Assembly (NCBI GenBank): GCA_038503075.1
Contig: JBCAML010000001.1
Span: 2,728,001 to 2,792,000 of the forward strand
Source of the DNA: Gyromitra esculenta
Lineage: Eukaryota > Ascomycota > Pezizomycetes > Pezizales > Discinaceae
Direction: 5' to 3'
DNA: 64,000 nucleotides
The notes beneath the pieces are model-generated. The model saw only the letters and a list, made by a program, of their open reading frames with translations, had not been told where the DNA came from and did no database searches. A program made the position numbers and the translations under genes. Each line of letters starts with the position of its first letter. Positions within the stretch are counted from its first letter, which is position 1. Shown one piece after another: positions 46,372 through 59,165 of this stretch.

Positions 46372-47867
46372 CTACACCACAGCCAACGCAACCATGAACC
46401 CACTCAACAGCAATCCATACTGGATCATCATTCTGCCAGCCGCAGCCCTGACTTCTGGGGTTCCAACAACGTCAACGCCGTCGACGACACAAACAGTCTT
46501 GCACTTTTTTGAATGATGCCCCCGCTTCTTTTTACTATTGCCGTTGTTGTAACCTTCGATGGGACCAGAGGTATTGTAGACCATCTCGACCCAAGAGATG
46601 TCGAGATAGGCAGATTGGCCAACTGTCATATTCCCAGACCAAACACCGCCATCGGACCACATGTTCTAGTTATAATTAGTATCGGTATTAACTCCAGAAG
46701 CCCCACAGCTATGAGGTGGAACGAGGAGACAGAAAAAAAAGCAACATACCAACACTAAGTAACTCGGAATAGTTGGCACCCCATACTTCTTATCCAAATA
46801 ATGTTCTCCATCCACAAACCAACTACTCCTCCCCTCGACCCAATCAATCCGATGTGTATGCCATTGATCCCACCTAATATCCGTCGTAGTCCTCTTACGC
46901 TTCGCATCCGGATCATACTGGCCATCCAGCTTTGCCCCCGTCGCCATATTCACCGATGTCGAAGCCCCGGGAATCTCGTTCCCCGAATCGTCGACTACGG
47001 GCTGATTCGAATACCGGATCTCCTCTGGTTTGTCGCGCGTTAGGATCTCAATATCAGATTCATTTTGATTATTCTGGAAAATGAAGAGGCCGGCAACTGC
47101 GCCAGCTGCGCCATGGACACGCGCACGGATGCGGAACGAGGCGTAGAAGACATTCTTTTGCCTAGTAGGCGTTAGCTCTGCTGCTTCGGGGTGTGGATAC
47201 TAGAATAGGGTATGACGGGGGTAAGACATGGGGAAACGGGTGAGGGTGGATAGATGACGTATATATAAACATACTGTGATTCTACCTCCGCCGAGGAATG
47301 GAAATTCGAAAACCTATGTGTTCGGAATACAACTTTCGATGTTGCGTTCTCGTCGAGATCATCATTCGCTACGAATCCCGACTCATTAGCAAAAAATCAC
47401 TAATCACCTGATCCTCCAAGCACAACACATCACACCCCCCCCCACTTTTTCTTTTATGAAATAAATAAATAAAGCTCCGTAGGGCCAAGATGAAACTCAC
47501 CGACATAAACATTTGCTAAACTGTTCTGCATCCTAATCGGAAAATCGCTAGTTGGCAGTTTTCCCCAATTCATGATCGCCCAATAATCCGTCCAATCATT
47601 TGATTGGATCCATCCATTCTGTTGAAGGCCAAAGTCTGAGTTGTTGACGTAGTCACTATCGGTAGGTATGAGATCAGACGATGACGGCAATCCAGATGGT
47701 AGTGGCGGCGTAGATTCCGTCTGACTTATGTTGCGAAAGTCGTGGAACTGGTGGCCGGTAAAATATTCTTCCGTTGAGGTTTCGTAGCAATCACAAGAGG
47801 GGGTTTGCGCTGCCACGGCTTGAAGTAAGGAGGCGAGGGCCGCTAGCAGTGGGAGTTGGGTGCGCAT
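46372..47867 (-). CDS. GH16 family glycosidase/transglycosidase, GPI-type
   Basis: Four minus-strand exons (47867-47501, 47368-47271, 47199-46750, 46665-46372) give 402 residues. The start used (47867) begins a signal peptide (MRTQLPLLAALASLLQAVAA); the longer open frame adds 51 residues before it. The GH16 active-site motif is ESDIE (Glu202, Asp204, Glu206) in NNQNESDIEILTRD. Other family blocks are FSNFHSSAEVES, ASFRIRARV, WHTHRIDWVEGRSSWFVDG, NMWSDGGVWSG and YLDISWVEMVYN. The C-terminus ends with a small-residue site (AAAGR) and a hydrophobic tail, typical of a GPI anchor, so it probably acts at the cell wall on beta-glucans or as a crosslinker. The donor after exon 2 is uncertain: GTTTAT at 47270 keeps the frame, and a GTAGAA a few codons earlier would too, whereas the stronger GTATGT does not. 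Confidence 0.88.
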
Positions 47868-50800
47868 CGAACGAGTGATGTAGAAAACAATGGAAAAAAC
47901 GAGTGAACGAGCTTTGTGGTGCGATGATGGAACAGAAAAAAATGAATGGGAAAAAAGATTGACGGCGAAAATTAAGTAGTAGTGAATGACGAAGAGAGAG
48001 GGCCAAGAAAAGTCAAGCAAATAGAGTGGAAGATAAAGTAACCAAACCAGGGCCTACATGTAATCTTCAAGGGAAAAGAGCCACAGCCCCATTGGCGACC
48101 GTGCCCCTAACCCTGCTGGTGAGACCTCTGGAAACAACTCCTCCTCTCCCAAGACACAAGCAACAATAGGCCAACGGGCTGAAAAAAGCCCACGGGCCAA
48201 GCATTCTGTTCTGGACCAGCATTCTATGAATAACGAGCCTATCCACGGTCGTTCTTGGCGCCCGTTCCCCACGTTTCGTGTTCCTGGATCACCATACTAA
48301 CCGAGTGGGGTCTGGAAATGCGAGATGGGAGCACCAGGTTACGCGTCCATTTCAATCCCGCGCCCTACAATAAATAGCTACCCACCTTCATACATACCTA
48401 CATGTAGCCAACAAATAATCCTGCCAGCCGCCGGACCTTAGCTACTACTCACGGTAAAATCGGATGCCTGTTTAGAAAAAATATCATCGTGATGTGATGT
48501 GGTTGTTCCTCTTCCCACTGGATTTCTCGGAGTTAAACCTATGTTGAGTAATGCCCGTCGCAGCAGAGAAAGAAGCATATCCACAGCCTCACAGCCCAAT
48601 AGCTACCGCGGAGAACCCTTAGACGAAGGCGCAGAGAGTCTCTCTACTTTGTTGTTCCATACACGTACTCTAGTAATCATCCGATTACACCTTTTTCTCT
48701 CTTCGTATACGCTCGAGGCTCGGCTATCCTGCCCCTTGATCCCCTTGAAAATAGCTCGTTCGAGTATTTGGGATCCAAAGATTTTCGACAGGGAATCTTC
48801 AACCCCTCGCTTGCATCGGTGGAACTAGGTACTACGGGCATCGGAGTAAGTCTGTGGATAGGTGGCGGTGCGAGTAAGAGGTATTGACTCTCCTTCCTCT
48901 CCACAACCCCCTGAGAGACCTGATAAAAACCCTTAGCGAATTAAGAATGCTATATATCAGATATCAAAGTAAATTAGTTAGCAAAAGGATGAAATTCAAA
49001 CGGGCTTGAGCCCCTGAGAAAAGAGTTGCACCACCACCTATCCACAGACTTATCCTGGCACCCATCGTACAGCCGCCAAGCATGCCGTATTCCCGCAACA
49101 TTAATTTGATTGGTTTTATCTTTCCAACGGTGAGCTTCGCAGAGCCTCCTAACCGGCAACACGCTCTCCGATTTGCATCAGCAAAGCTTGGTATTTAAGA
49201 TCTGTCATAAATTTCCTGTTCCCTTATCCGTGAGACATGCGGTGATTATCTCAAGGGTTAGGGTCCAGATTCTCAGATGAACGTTTGCAACCCTACATAT
49301 TGGTGCAGAGAATATACTCAGGTCAAGGTGAAATATTGAGACTTACTAGGTTGTCACGGATCTGAGCGGTCACAGTATTGCTTTGTTGTTTTCGCCGTGC
49401 CCTACTGTATCTCGTAATATTTTGCTACATCACGGCGTTGTTCTCCCTTTCCAGAGTCCCAATATTTCACCCCCGACCCGAGTACTTGATAGAGACGGCT
49501 CACCATTTTTTTGCGATACTGAAAGCGGCAGTATCGGCAGGAGAAGCACGGTTCTCGGGTGTGATGACCAGCAATTAGTATTCTAATTGGTGGTGTGCTT
49601 GTCATGAGCATGACAAGTTTGAAACGTTAAACCGCTTCAGCGATAGGCCAAAGACGGCCATTTATCCCAACACCTATCACCACATCATAAAAGCTTAGCT
49701 GGATTCCCTCCATATCCGCAACACAGCCCACAATACCATGCAGTTCAGCCTCACTAGCGGTATATACGCTATTTAGTCGTTAGTCTTCCGCCCATACAGA
49801 TCATTCTCACAACGCTGCTAACTCTCAATAAGTTTTACCACTCATTTAGACAAGTTAAAATAAATTTAATTTCATCATCCGATTCCTCGGAGGTTCGAGC
49901 TTGAGCTGAATCGGAAGAGATATAGTGCTATATGGTCAACTAGCGAGACGCCTTTCATAGAACATATGTTTTAGAAACGTGATTCGTAATTAAAATCCTC
50001 CACTAGCATCAAAATGCAGCATCTAGATATATTACCTTTTGCTATAAGAATTTATTCTTTTTATTATAATAACACGATGTTTGTTGATATCACGAAAGAG
50101 AGTGTCGCTGCATCATCATCAATGGCTTTTTTGGCTTCCACGCAGCAATTCGTCGCACAACCCACTATCGAGGACCCCTGGAAAGCACCCTCCCGGAAAC
50201 TGAGCATTCTGCTTGTCTTTCAGCCCTAAAGTTTTAAAAGTTTTGTAGGTTAGCATTCACATTGGTAATCTATGGTAAATGTCAGTAACTTTCATGCATA
50301 TTGAGTATATGTAGTTCATTCATATACACCACTTGAAAAATGGCGAGATATATCACCACCCTCCAGGATATTTATCAAATAGCAAAGCAAAAATTAATTT
50401 TGCTACAACTGTGTCATGAGTTCGAGGATGTCTACAAACAAACGAAATTAGCGTTGAGGCTCTAAATAGTTATATTTGACAAACCATCAGCCAGACAAAG
50501 GTTAAATAACACTTCAGCTAAGTGCTATATCCTGTATCGCTTATGTATTGAATGCACATTCCTCCCAACATTTCCCTTTTCTTAGTTAGACAACAAATAA
50601 GTGGGAACGAGAGTGATTTGTAGAAATGTAATAAGATTAATTCTAGTCCCATAGTCCGCAATATAAAGTAGCCACCTTCATCACTTTCCAGGGAATGGTC
50701 ATGAGTCGTCCAAAGCACACCATACTCATTGAGACGTGTTTCGTTATGAGTGCCTCTATTAAATTAATTGGTTTATACTAAATGAATTAGTAAACTTACT

Positions 50801-52203
50801 TCGCATAATAGACTCTCAATAAAATTTTTTGAGAGTAGCAGTGAATTGGCTTGGAGTGGTTTCTGGATGGTCTTCATAGTACCTGTCCCCTAACTGTAAA
50901 TATGCCGAATGGGATGAAGTGGTTTTCGGTGGTCTAGGTGTTGTTAGTCCAATGTCACTATCCTCTCGAGCATGCCTCAAATCATTCGGTGTGAGTGTTT
51001 TATCTTCTTAGTTGTCAGGTATATTATCGTGAGCGAAAGCTCATCAGCCAATACTAACCCCTAGTATTGGATGATAGTTTATAGTATCGATACCGTACAA
51101 GTACGGAAGAGAGGTGAAGAAAGTAAAGAGTGTGTAGGAGTAGAAGATGGACTGAATTGAATTGGTTTTTGACGTGAGAGACAATGGATATCAGGGAAGT
51201 GATTGATGATGGGGTGGGTGGTGGTGGGTGTTGTTAAAAGCATGCCAAGAGCTTGGGCGTACCGCACGAGCAGCAGGCGAGCTACATAATATTTACCATG
51301 CCACAATGATCACACGCTGCCTTTAGGTGTATGCTTCAAACTATGGCATGTTATCAAGGCCTCCTGAGGATACATCCTTTAGGCTCAACATCTCCTCTCT
51401 TCGACCCGGGGACTGCCATTAAATGATTGTTCGGCATCCACTAGCCAACCAAAGTCTTAGTCGAGATAGGCTTAGTACAGAAACTTTTCAATGTCCACAT
51501 CAAATACCACGCAAACACTCCCAACCCCAACCCAGCTGCAGCCCCTAGCAGCTCGTATAGGGTTTCACGCGGTTTCGTCTTAGTTAGCTGCCACCTTAAT
51601 AATTAGTATTACACGAATTGGTAAAAAGAGCCTAAACTTTAGAGGAACTACGCCAACATAATTATCTACATGTAGTTATTATACAATTCAATGCCTATTG
51701 CGCAAAGCGATTATACGAAAACTTTAGAAGCTAAAATTGTCTATTTTTGTTATCCTTTAAACCCCTATGCACATTTTCTCAGTTTAATCCTCCCATTATT
51801 TCGTTCTTGTTGACCTCAGTAATTTATATATTAGGCGGTAAAGAAGATATTAATATGTCCTTAAGCTAGCTAACATTTGCTAATAGTTACTAGGCGACGC
51901 AGTCGGAGGATATATGGAAATATACGTTTATGAGCATGAGAAATCACTCGATTATACTGTGAAAGAATAACCCTGAGCGGAATACGCTAAAAGCATATTA
52001 CTATAAGGAAATTCAACTGTAGAGATTTTGGTTGATGGTGAGAAAAAGTTGCCCTATTGGCGGTACCATAAATCCAGCCCATGCTAGAACCCGAAAACAA
52101 GACAGGGAAAAAAAACCCCAAACTATGACCCTATCAGATGAAAAGATGACCAGTGCCCAAATAATCCCTCTGAATTCACACCGATACTCCAAGAAAATAC
52201 CAA
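47868..52203. other. Long gene-poor stretch
   Basis: About 4.3 kb. The part next to 47867 is CT-rich on the minus strand and will be the GH16 promoter. Beyond that I find only short open frames without domains, signal peptides or exon partners (for example 48054-48272, 48499-48828 and 50014-50229). No repeats, RNA genes or inverted-repeat elements stood out. Confidence 0.4.
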
Positions 52204-53376
52204 TTAGCTCGGACCTACAAGTACCCCAACCTCTTTCTCCCACATCTCCCACGACATTCCCTCTTCCCCTTCCTTCGCCTTTGTCTTCCCTTTAAAAGAC
52301 TTCAAGCTTAATGGAGTAACCCTCTTGAGCTGTGTAGCGACATCGCAAAGTATCTGCTTCATTGGATCACAAGTCTTACTATGCTCGATCTTCTTACACC
52401 CGTTGAACTGTTCCCATAAGTCGTAATCGAGATGGTTAATCTTGATTCCTCGTAGCTCATGTACCAGTTGTTCGAGTGAGCGAGAATCTACAGAATTGAA
52501 GTTGAACGACAAGATGCCGATTCTCGTAAACGCCTTGTAGAGGGAGCCGAGGATCAGACTGTCGCATTTATCGTCTTTACTGGAATGGCGGCACTGAGGA
52601 TGGTTAGAAGTGTATTTGGAGAACGAAACTCTGCAGATATCGAGGATGGCACGAATGATGGATTCTCGTTGCTTGAGCATTGCGTCTAGGGCTAGGTGTC
52701 AAAAATAGCTACGTACACGTGTTAATACGGGGGTGGGTGTTAACAGCGACCTACCGATAATGGCGTCCGGGGTGTATGGGTGAAAAGCGGATGGAGACCA
52801 GGATTCGGTTGTTCCCTCTCGCACTGTCCATGCCGGGAACTTTTTCTTCTCATCGCTGCCGCTGTGCGAGTATGCTGTCTTCGGTACGTACATATTTGCC
52901 AGAGCTGCAAATTCATCGTTCGCTTCAAATACCCATGCAATAAATAGCCACTCGTCAGGTACCGCGCGAGTGTTAATCTCCTTAAACCTCCAAGGCTTCA
53001 TCCACAAGTCTACCCAAAGCTTCATAGAATACACGCAATCGTACTTATCACATAAAATCGCTAGTTTCATCAACTGCGGGAACGTGACTTTTCTTGGTAC
53101 TTTCGACGCCTGCAGGTGGATAGCATTCAAGATCACAGCCAAGGCTGCGGGGTCATCGTCAGAGAGGGTTTGAACGTAGGGATCCCCTCCGGTGGTTTGA
53201 GAATGACGGAGAGATGCGGCTTCTGAAAATGAGGAGGACGGTCCGAGCATAGCGGAGAAGACAGGAGAAGCCGTACAGAGGACAGCAGAGGAGACAAGGA
53301 AGCGGATTGGAGGCTTTTCTTTTTGGGTGAGCGAGATGAGGACATCCCCGATGGCAGAGATTGTGACTAACGCCAT
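52204..53376 (-). CDS. BTB/POZ-domain protein
   Basis: Two minus-strand exons, 53376-52755 and 52685-52204, give 367 residues; the intron starts GTAGGT and ends CCTAG, joining ...TPDAII to DAMLKQR. Residues ~10-130 have the fungal BTB pattern: GDVLISL, a strand with IRFLVSSAVLCTASPVFSAML, SDDDPAALAVILNAIHLQ and MKLAILCDKYDC. The C-terminal ~235 residues include a helical cysteine-containing region (DICRVSFSKYTSN, KCDSLILGSLYKAF). Proteins of this kind form dimers and are often adaptors of CUL3 ubiquitin ligases, though in fungi most are uncharacterised. No membrane segment or signal peptide. Confidence 0.85.
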
Positions 53377-54474
53377 TGAGTGGTGGGGTAGTGCTGTCGA
53401 GCGGACTAAATATCGTGAGTTACTTTTTGAGAGCTGTCAAGATAGAGTCTTACATCTTAGGTTAGAAATCGATTATTCTGATCTACAACTCTTGTGATGA
53501 GAGAAAGGCTTGTTTTTATCTCATGTGTGGTCTGTGAGGTTTGAGGATTGGCTGTGGCGAAGAGACGGTGCATGTATGGCCATCTGTAGTTTTTAGGGCA
53601 GTGGCATAGTATGGTCCCTAGTACCTTAGCGTCATGAGTAAATGTGCATGCCAGTATCACATATGATGTTCCCCCAGACCAACCGTTTGGAGGCTGAAAG
53701 ACTGGAGGCTCTGTCGAGAGCAATAGGCAGCACGGTTGGGCGGGCACCACTCAGCGATGGAATCAGCCCTCCCTTCGTGTTCCTCTTCCCAAATCACGGG
53801 TGGTGATCGCTCGCGCATCGCATGCACCTTGAGATGTCGCGTCCATCAGCATCCGAGACGGTGATTCCCTCTTATCTTTGGTAGACTATAACCCAAAGAG
53901 GCTAAGTGATTCTAGCGTCTGTAGAGTAACTGCCTAGATTAGGCAGCAATCAGGACTGGATGTTGGGTTCTATCGTGAACGGGGGTGCAGCTGAGTCACG
54001 AACTGAGGATAGGATTGTGGATAAGATAATGCCAACCGTTAAGTACAGGTACATGACACGCGCGTATGTACATGTAGGTAGGTAGTCTGGAGGTGTTTCA
54101 TAGCTGATCACTCACACTGTTGATCGCCATAACTCTCGGTATAAACTTAGTCCCGACATTAACAATGGCCAAACTCACATCAAATAAAGCGACAAACCAG
54201 GAGTACGTGTAGTTTAAAGACCAGGATTTCAATTCCCTTCTTATGTCGTACAAATAATGCGGAATTAAGTGACCCGGTGACTTGCAGTCCCCCAGCTTAG
54301 GTAAGTTACTCTTGGCGCATACAATATCGTCATCGTCATCGCCTCACTTGTTTCTTGCCCCTGTCTCTCAGCTCACACGGTTCCATCTCCATTCACTACT
54401 CCATAACCTTCACCCCCACCCCCAAACATCGCACCAGGACCACTCAATCGTTTATCCATACCATATCAGTCATC
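53377..54474. other. Divergent intergenic region
   Basis: Lies between the divergent starts at 53376 and 54475 and holds both promoters. No TATA box at the usual distance stands out for either gene. No extra gene is supported. Confidence 0.45.
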
Positions 54475-55337
54475 ATGTCTTCTTCAGCTTCATCAGGACC
54501 CCTTCTCTAGTGAGTTGCATATCATCCCCTCACCTCTCCATTATCTGCACACCCCCATAGTTACCAATACCGCTGCTAACCGCCGTCTAGCTCCTGTATC
54601 GCTCACGGCACTACAATCCTCTCTGAGCACTCTCCTTCCAGCACTGCGTCCACCAACGCCTCTTCCCTCGCATCCCTTATCCTCCCCAAGATCACCCATG
54701 CCACAGCTGAGAAACTAACTTATACGCACTCCGCCCACAATATCCATTATATTGCAACCGCATCCTCTTCAACCATCCCCCAGGGTCTTACTTTTCTTGT
54801 CATCTGTTCTGCAAACTTTGGTCGCAAAGTTCCCTTCGGTTATCTTCTTGAGATCCAACGTCTCTTCACGTCTCGATACCCCGCGTCTACAATCGGGGAC
54901 GCACCCCCATATGGCTGCGCAGAATTCAATGCTACACTTAAATCCACGATGCACCAGTTCTCGCAGGGCGGGGAGAACGAAGACGTTGTGCAGAAGGCAC
55001 AGAGAGAGATTGAGAGTGCCAGGGGAATCATGACGGAGAATATTGAAAGAGTGCTGGAGAGGGGAGAGAGGATTGATTTGTTGGTCGATAAGACTGCAGG
55101 CTTGCAAACGGGAGCTATGGAATTCAGAGTGAGGAGCAGGGGGCTCAGGAGGAGAATGTGGTGGAAAAATACAAAATTAATGATTCTTTTGGTGTTTGTG
55201 GTTATTTTCCTGGTTTATCTTTTTGTGGGGATGGCGTGTGGAATGCCAGGTTAGTTTCGGATTTGATATTCTTGTTTATGTGATTGTTTGCTAATGAGGA
55301 TTCTACTACAATAGGCTGGCAGCGCTGCGTTGGCTAG
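54475..55337 (+). CDS. Longin R-SNARE (VAMP7/Nyv1-type synaptobrevin)
   Basis: Three exons (54475-54509, 54591-55249, 55315-55337) give 238 residues. Exon 1 is 35 bases (MSSSASSGPLL), exon 3 only 23 bases (GWQRCVG). Residues ~11-130 form a longin domain (YSCIAHGTTILSEHS, HYIATASSSTIPQGLTFLVI, RKVPFGYLLEIQRLF). Residues ~143-203 are the R-SNARE motif (VQKAQREIESARGIMTENIE, RVLERGERIDLLVDKT), with the zero-layer Arg169. KRR-like basic residues and WWKN precede a membrane anchor at ~206-227. Such proteins drive fusion with late endosome, vacuole or plasma membrane. The longin fold and R-SNARE layout separate it from Sec22 and Ykt6; Ykt6 has no membrane anchor. Confidence 0.93.
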
Positions 55338-58300
55338 ATTGCCAGTTACATAAAACAAAAAAACCTTGGGAGGGCAGGAAATTATTGGATATCCATAAAA
55401 GGAATTGGAGTTTTTATAGCGGACGCATTCCTGTGTGCCAAACATACCGACCGAAACTTTAGGGGGAAAACCCAAGTTTAAAAATATATCGTGAAAACTA
55501 TTTTTACTAGGTGTTCTATTTTATATGGGCTCAGGGAGGTTTGTGTAGTCGTTTGGCCATTCTTTTCCTTCTCTTGTTTTTTGCTCACTCTCGCTTATCT
55601 GAAACGTCTTGATTTGCGGTCCCTTTATGTACCGTTTCTTTCCTTTTACGTTTTTTCTTTACTTTTTAACTGTGACTTTGGATCTGCTTTATTGGTTGGT
55701 CTGGACCGGTGTCTTTCTCTAGGGTCTTTTTTTTTAGTATTCTTTTTTATGTTCGCTAGAGGAGCGGATGCTGTAATAATATAAGCACATGTTTCTTCTT
55801 TTTCTTCTCTGGGTCGCGTTTGTATTGTCTAAAGACCTGAGATCGGAGCGAATGGTTCGAGATACATATTTACGAAACCTCGGGACTGCTGAACACATAT
55901 TTAATGAGTTGTACCGTGGTTTCCGTTATTGGATGTGCTTAGGCAGAGTATCTTGAAGTAGATAGATCCTTAGTAGGAGTAGGTTGAATAATTGGCATTT
56001 TGGGATCAGTGTTTCCGCAAGGCTGAGTGTAATCGAGTGATATCCAATGAAGAAACAAGAACGCTATCTTTTTTTTTTGTTTAACTCAATAATTGTAACT
56101 AGCACTAAAGCTATGACATTACATAAAATACTATATTCTCATGATCTCCTCTCTTTCCTCATATCCCATCTTCTTGGCCACATGGTCCAAAGCCCATGCT
56201 CTCTTTTCTCATTTTTAAACAGAACTGAAACACAAAACAACAAACAAACGAAAACAAAATGAAAACAAAAACAAAATACGACATAACAACTTATAAACCA
56301 CAATCTATTCTCAAATTTATCATTCATACTTCCACTTTCCTGCTTAATTTCTCACCATCCTCTCATCTCATCCCTTACAGTTTCATCTTCCTCGTCATTC
56401 CTTATTTCTCTTCTTTTCTTCTCGAAGGCGCTCCAAAGCTTTAAAGCACCCCGTACACCTTCCTTCGCGTACAGCAGGTCTACCATGCAAGAACGCTATC
56501 GACCAGCTCTAGAATATATACCAGGACATAATAAACACATACATGTATTTACCTTAGATTCCAGAGCTCAACACAGCACCTGCATCTAGCCCTTAACCTC
56601 TCCGGGTAGCCAGCTATTTGCATTCCCCTATCATCAGTATGACAGCAAACGATGTATAACACAAGATCTGCATATATAGACCATCGTAGCCCACACCCAG
56701 ATCCGGAGATGTCTAGACGTGTACAAACTTACTGCTCGATAGGCGGGCTCACGCTTCTTCCCGGATGGTGGTTTTTTTTCTTCCTTCCGTTAATGTTGGT
56801 ACCCGCTGGTTGTGTCTGGATAACAACAGCTGAAGACGGGGATTTAGTAGGATGGCTAGCCGTCTGAGACTAGATAGAGTCGATTGACGGAGGAGGAGGC
56901 TTAAAGTTAGTGCGGGCATGGGTTGCTCAGATCGTGACTTTAGTTGAGAGGGGATGCTTGTTTAGAGTAGCTACGCGCAGAAACATCTGAACTGTAATCC
57001 AGACCAAGTAGGTAGTCCACGGCAGGTCAGTCTGGCCGCTTGGTCCAGGGAAATAGCGCCAGGGTCTAGCCAGGTCTTCTATGGCCAGGATGCGGCTAAC
57101 CTCTACTCGCGAGAGGATAGATCGGGCTCGGGATATATAAGCACACGTAGAGCAGCAGTGGTATGTGCATGCATTCCACTGGCCGCAAACATCGAGAGGA
57201 AAGCTGGTAGCCGCGGTTTACGGGTATTAGAGCATGCGGATCGAGCGACAGACATGACGAGCACATTAATGACTGTGTTGGTTTTGGGTGATATCCGTTG
57301 CTTAGTTATAGATTAAGCTAGTTATACTGTTGATCAGCAAATTTAAGCCACATCGTCATAGGGTCTCACTCGCTTATCCCACACCACTGCGATACCACTA
57401 GAAGAAAGAAAAAAGCTACCTCAGGGAGTATTGCGACCCCCATCTTCGACTCCGACTTCACAGATGAGTTGGACGACCTAACCCGGTAATACCGGCAGCC
57501 ATAAATTGCGGACAAGGGCGGGCATCGACACATCCATGCAGTATTTGGTGTCATTTACCTGCATGCAGGCTCCCATGGGGTTTTGGATACGAAGGTTCGA
57601 ATCAGTGCTGCGGGTAGATATTGCACCTCCCGTTGTAGGGTCTATAGTAATCCTATCGAATGAGACTGCTGTGTTGGTAGCTACTGTTGGGGATGCTCAG
57701 CCAGATAATAGAGCTCACTCTCCAGAAGACTACATGTATTCAGCAAAAGCCATTCACATCAACCCTATTGAGCAGAGATCCCTCTATTTCAACCCAGCCA
57801 AGGCCGGCTGATCAACAGCGCCTCTGAGCAGAGTACGTCATGCTCGGGCTACGCAATCCCATTCTCCAAGATTGCAAGACTTCAAGCCTATCTCGCCGTT
57901 TTCCCGACACTAGACTAGACTAGTTCGTTTCGTCCCTCCCCCATGGTCCGAGCGAAGGGGTCCGACCAAACCACGGAAGTGCTAATGTAACCCCCTAATA
58001 CAAATACTCTATATACTCTACACAGACGACTAAGCGCGTTGAGCTGCCGCGCTGAATACCCGCATTGCTAGTGGCTAGCAGGGAAAACCCGTTGGTGAAG
58101 GTTCGCTTGACAGCTCGTTTAGGCGGAATGTGCTAGTGCTTGGGATCTTGGTTCGACAAAACCTCCCAATATGTCTTGGAAGAGTAGATCTCGAGTACAT
58201 GTAAGTGTAATTACATGTAGTTATGGATAGGGTGACTCAGATCGTGGCGTTCAGGGTCAAGTGCGGGTTTGTGCTACCGTGTTGGTTCTAAAAGATTCGA

Positions 58301-58918
58301 TGGGTAATTTCGTAGCTACTCTACATGCATTGTTGCCGTCTTTTGATAGCTCACTCTCGAAATCATGTCAGTTACCGGGGATGCTGTTGTTGAAATTTCG
58401 GTTGGCAGCACTGCCGAGGCCCTCGTAAAAGTACTCTAATTTATCGTGCCCGAATATGGCAGATGCAAGGAGACGGTGGTTCTGGGGGACATCCTCAGCA
58501 TTGAATGAAGTATGAAATGATTCTTCCGTGGTGCAGGGCAGGGGGCTGCTAGTAGCCGTTGAAACAGCACCCGGCTCAGGTTTCACTTGGCAGCGTGGAT
58601 TAGGTTAGCGACACAGAGGAAAAGCTTGGTATGGCCACCATCTCGCCCTGCTGTTTCCTGAATGGCTGTTTCAAGAGCCGTTCAATCGTCATGACGGCCG
58701 TGCATAGGCGAGTGTTCTTATGGAATCAAAGGGTCCAGTACAAGGGTCGAGCTGTCGGACAATCTGCAGTCGGGACGAACTGTGGTGTTGGTCTGGAAAG
58801 GGAAGGGATCATGGCCTGGCACTTCATCACTTCGCACTCAAGGGTGCTGTGCTCTAGCGTGATCCCTAATAACGAGCACTGGGTTTGTGCTAGCGTTGAT
58901 GAATAGGAGGGCGTGCTG
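55338..58918. other. Long gene-poor stretch
   Basis: About 3.6 kb with only short unsupported open frames. Bases ~55490-55780 are T-rich and translate into a falsely membrane-like peptide; 56210-56290 is an AAAAC-rich run on the plus strand, similar to the tract near 21.7 kb. No RNA gene was recognised. Confidence 0.4.
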
Positions 58919-58926
58919 TATAAAAG
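58919..58926 (+). promoter_or_regulatory. TATA box of the AA9 gene
   Basis: TATAAAAG 247 bases before the start codon, followed by a strongly CT-rich tract (about 58937-58975) that is likely the transcription start zone, so the 5' leader should be about 200 bases. Confidence 0.6.
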
Positions 58927-59165
58927 AGCACCTTTTACTCCTCACCACTCCCTCTTCTCTCCCACCCACCATCGGACTAGATCCCTCACACGCTCTCTTG
59001 TCGTTCTTTCGCCCCGCCAGCATTTGCATTCTTTTTTTGTGGCTTGACGCCCTACAGATTCTTTTTTGCATCTCATTGAAAATCTTGTCCAAGTTACAAT
59101 CTTTTTGAACGTCAACCTAACAAAATCGCTGAGCGTTTCACTCTTTTTTTAAAAAAATAGTCGAC

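Noticed and set aside
55491..55784. Hydrophobic 97-residue frame after the SNARE gene
   Set aside because: T-rich DNA in a 3' flank; no start context or homology.
57590..57610. GGTTCGAATC resembling a tRNA B box
   Set aside because: No A box at the right distance and no cloverleaf can be drawn.
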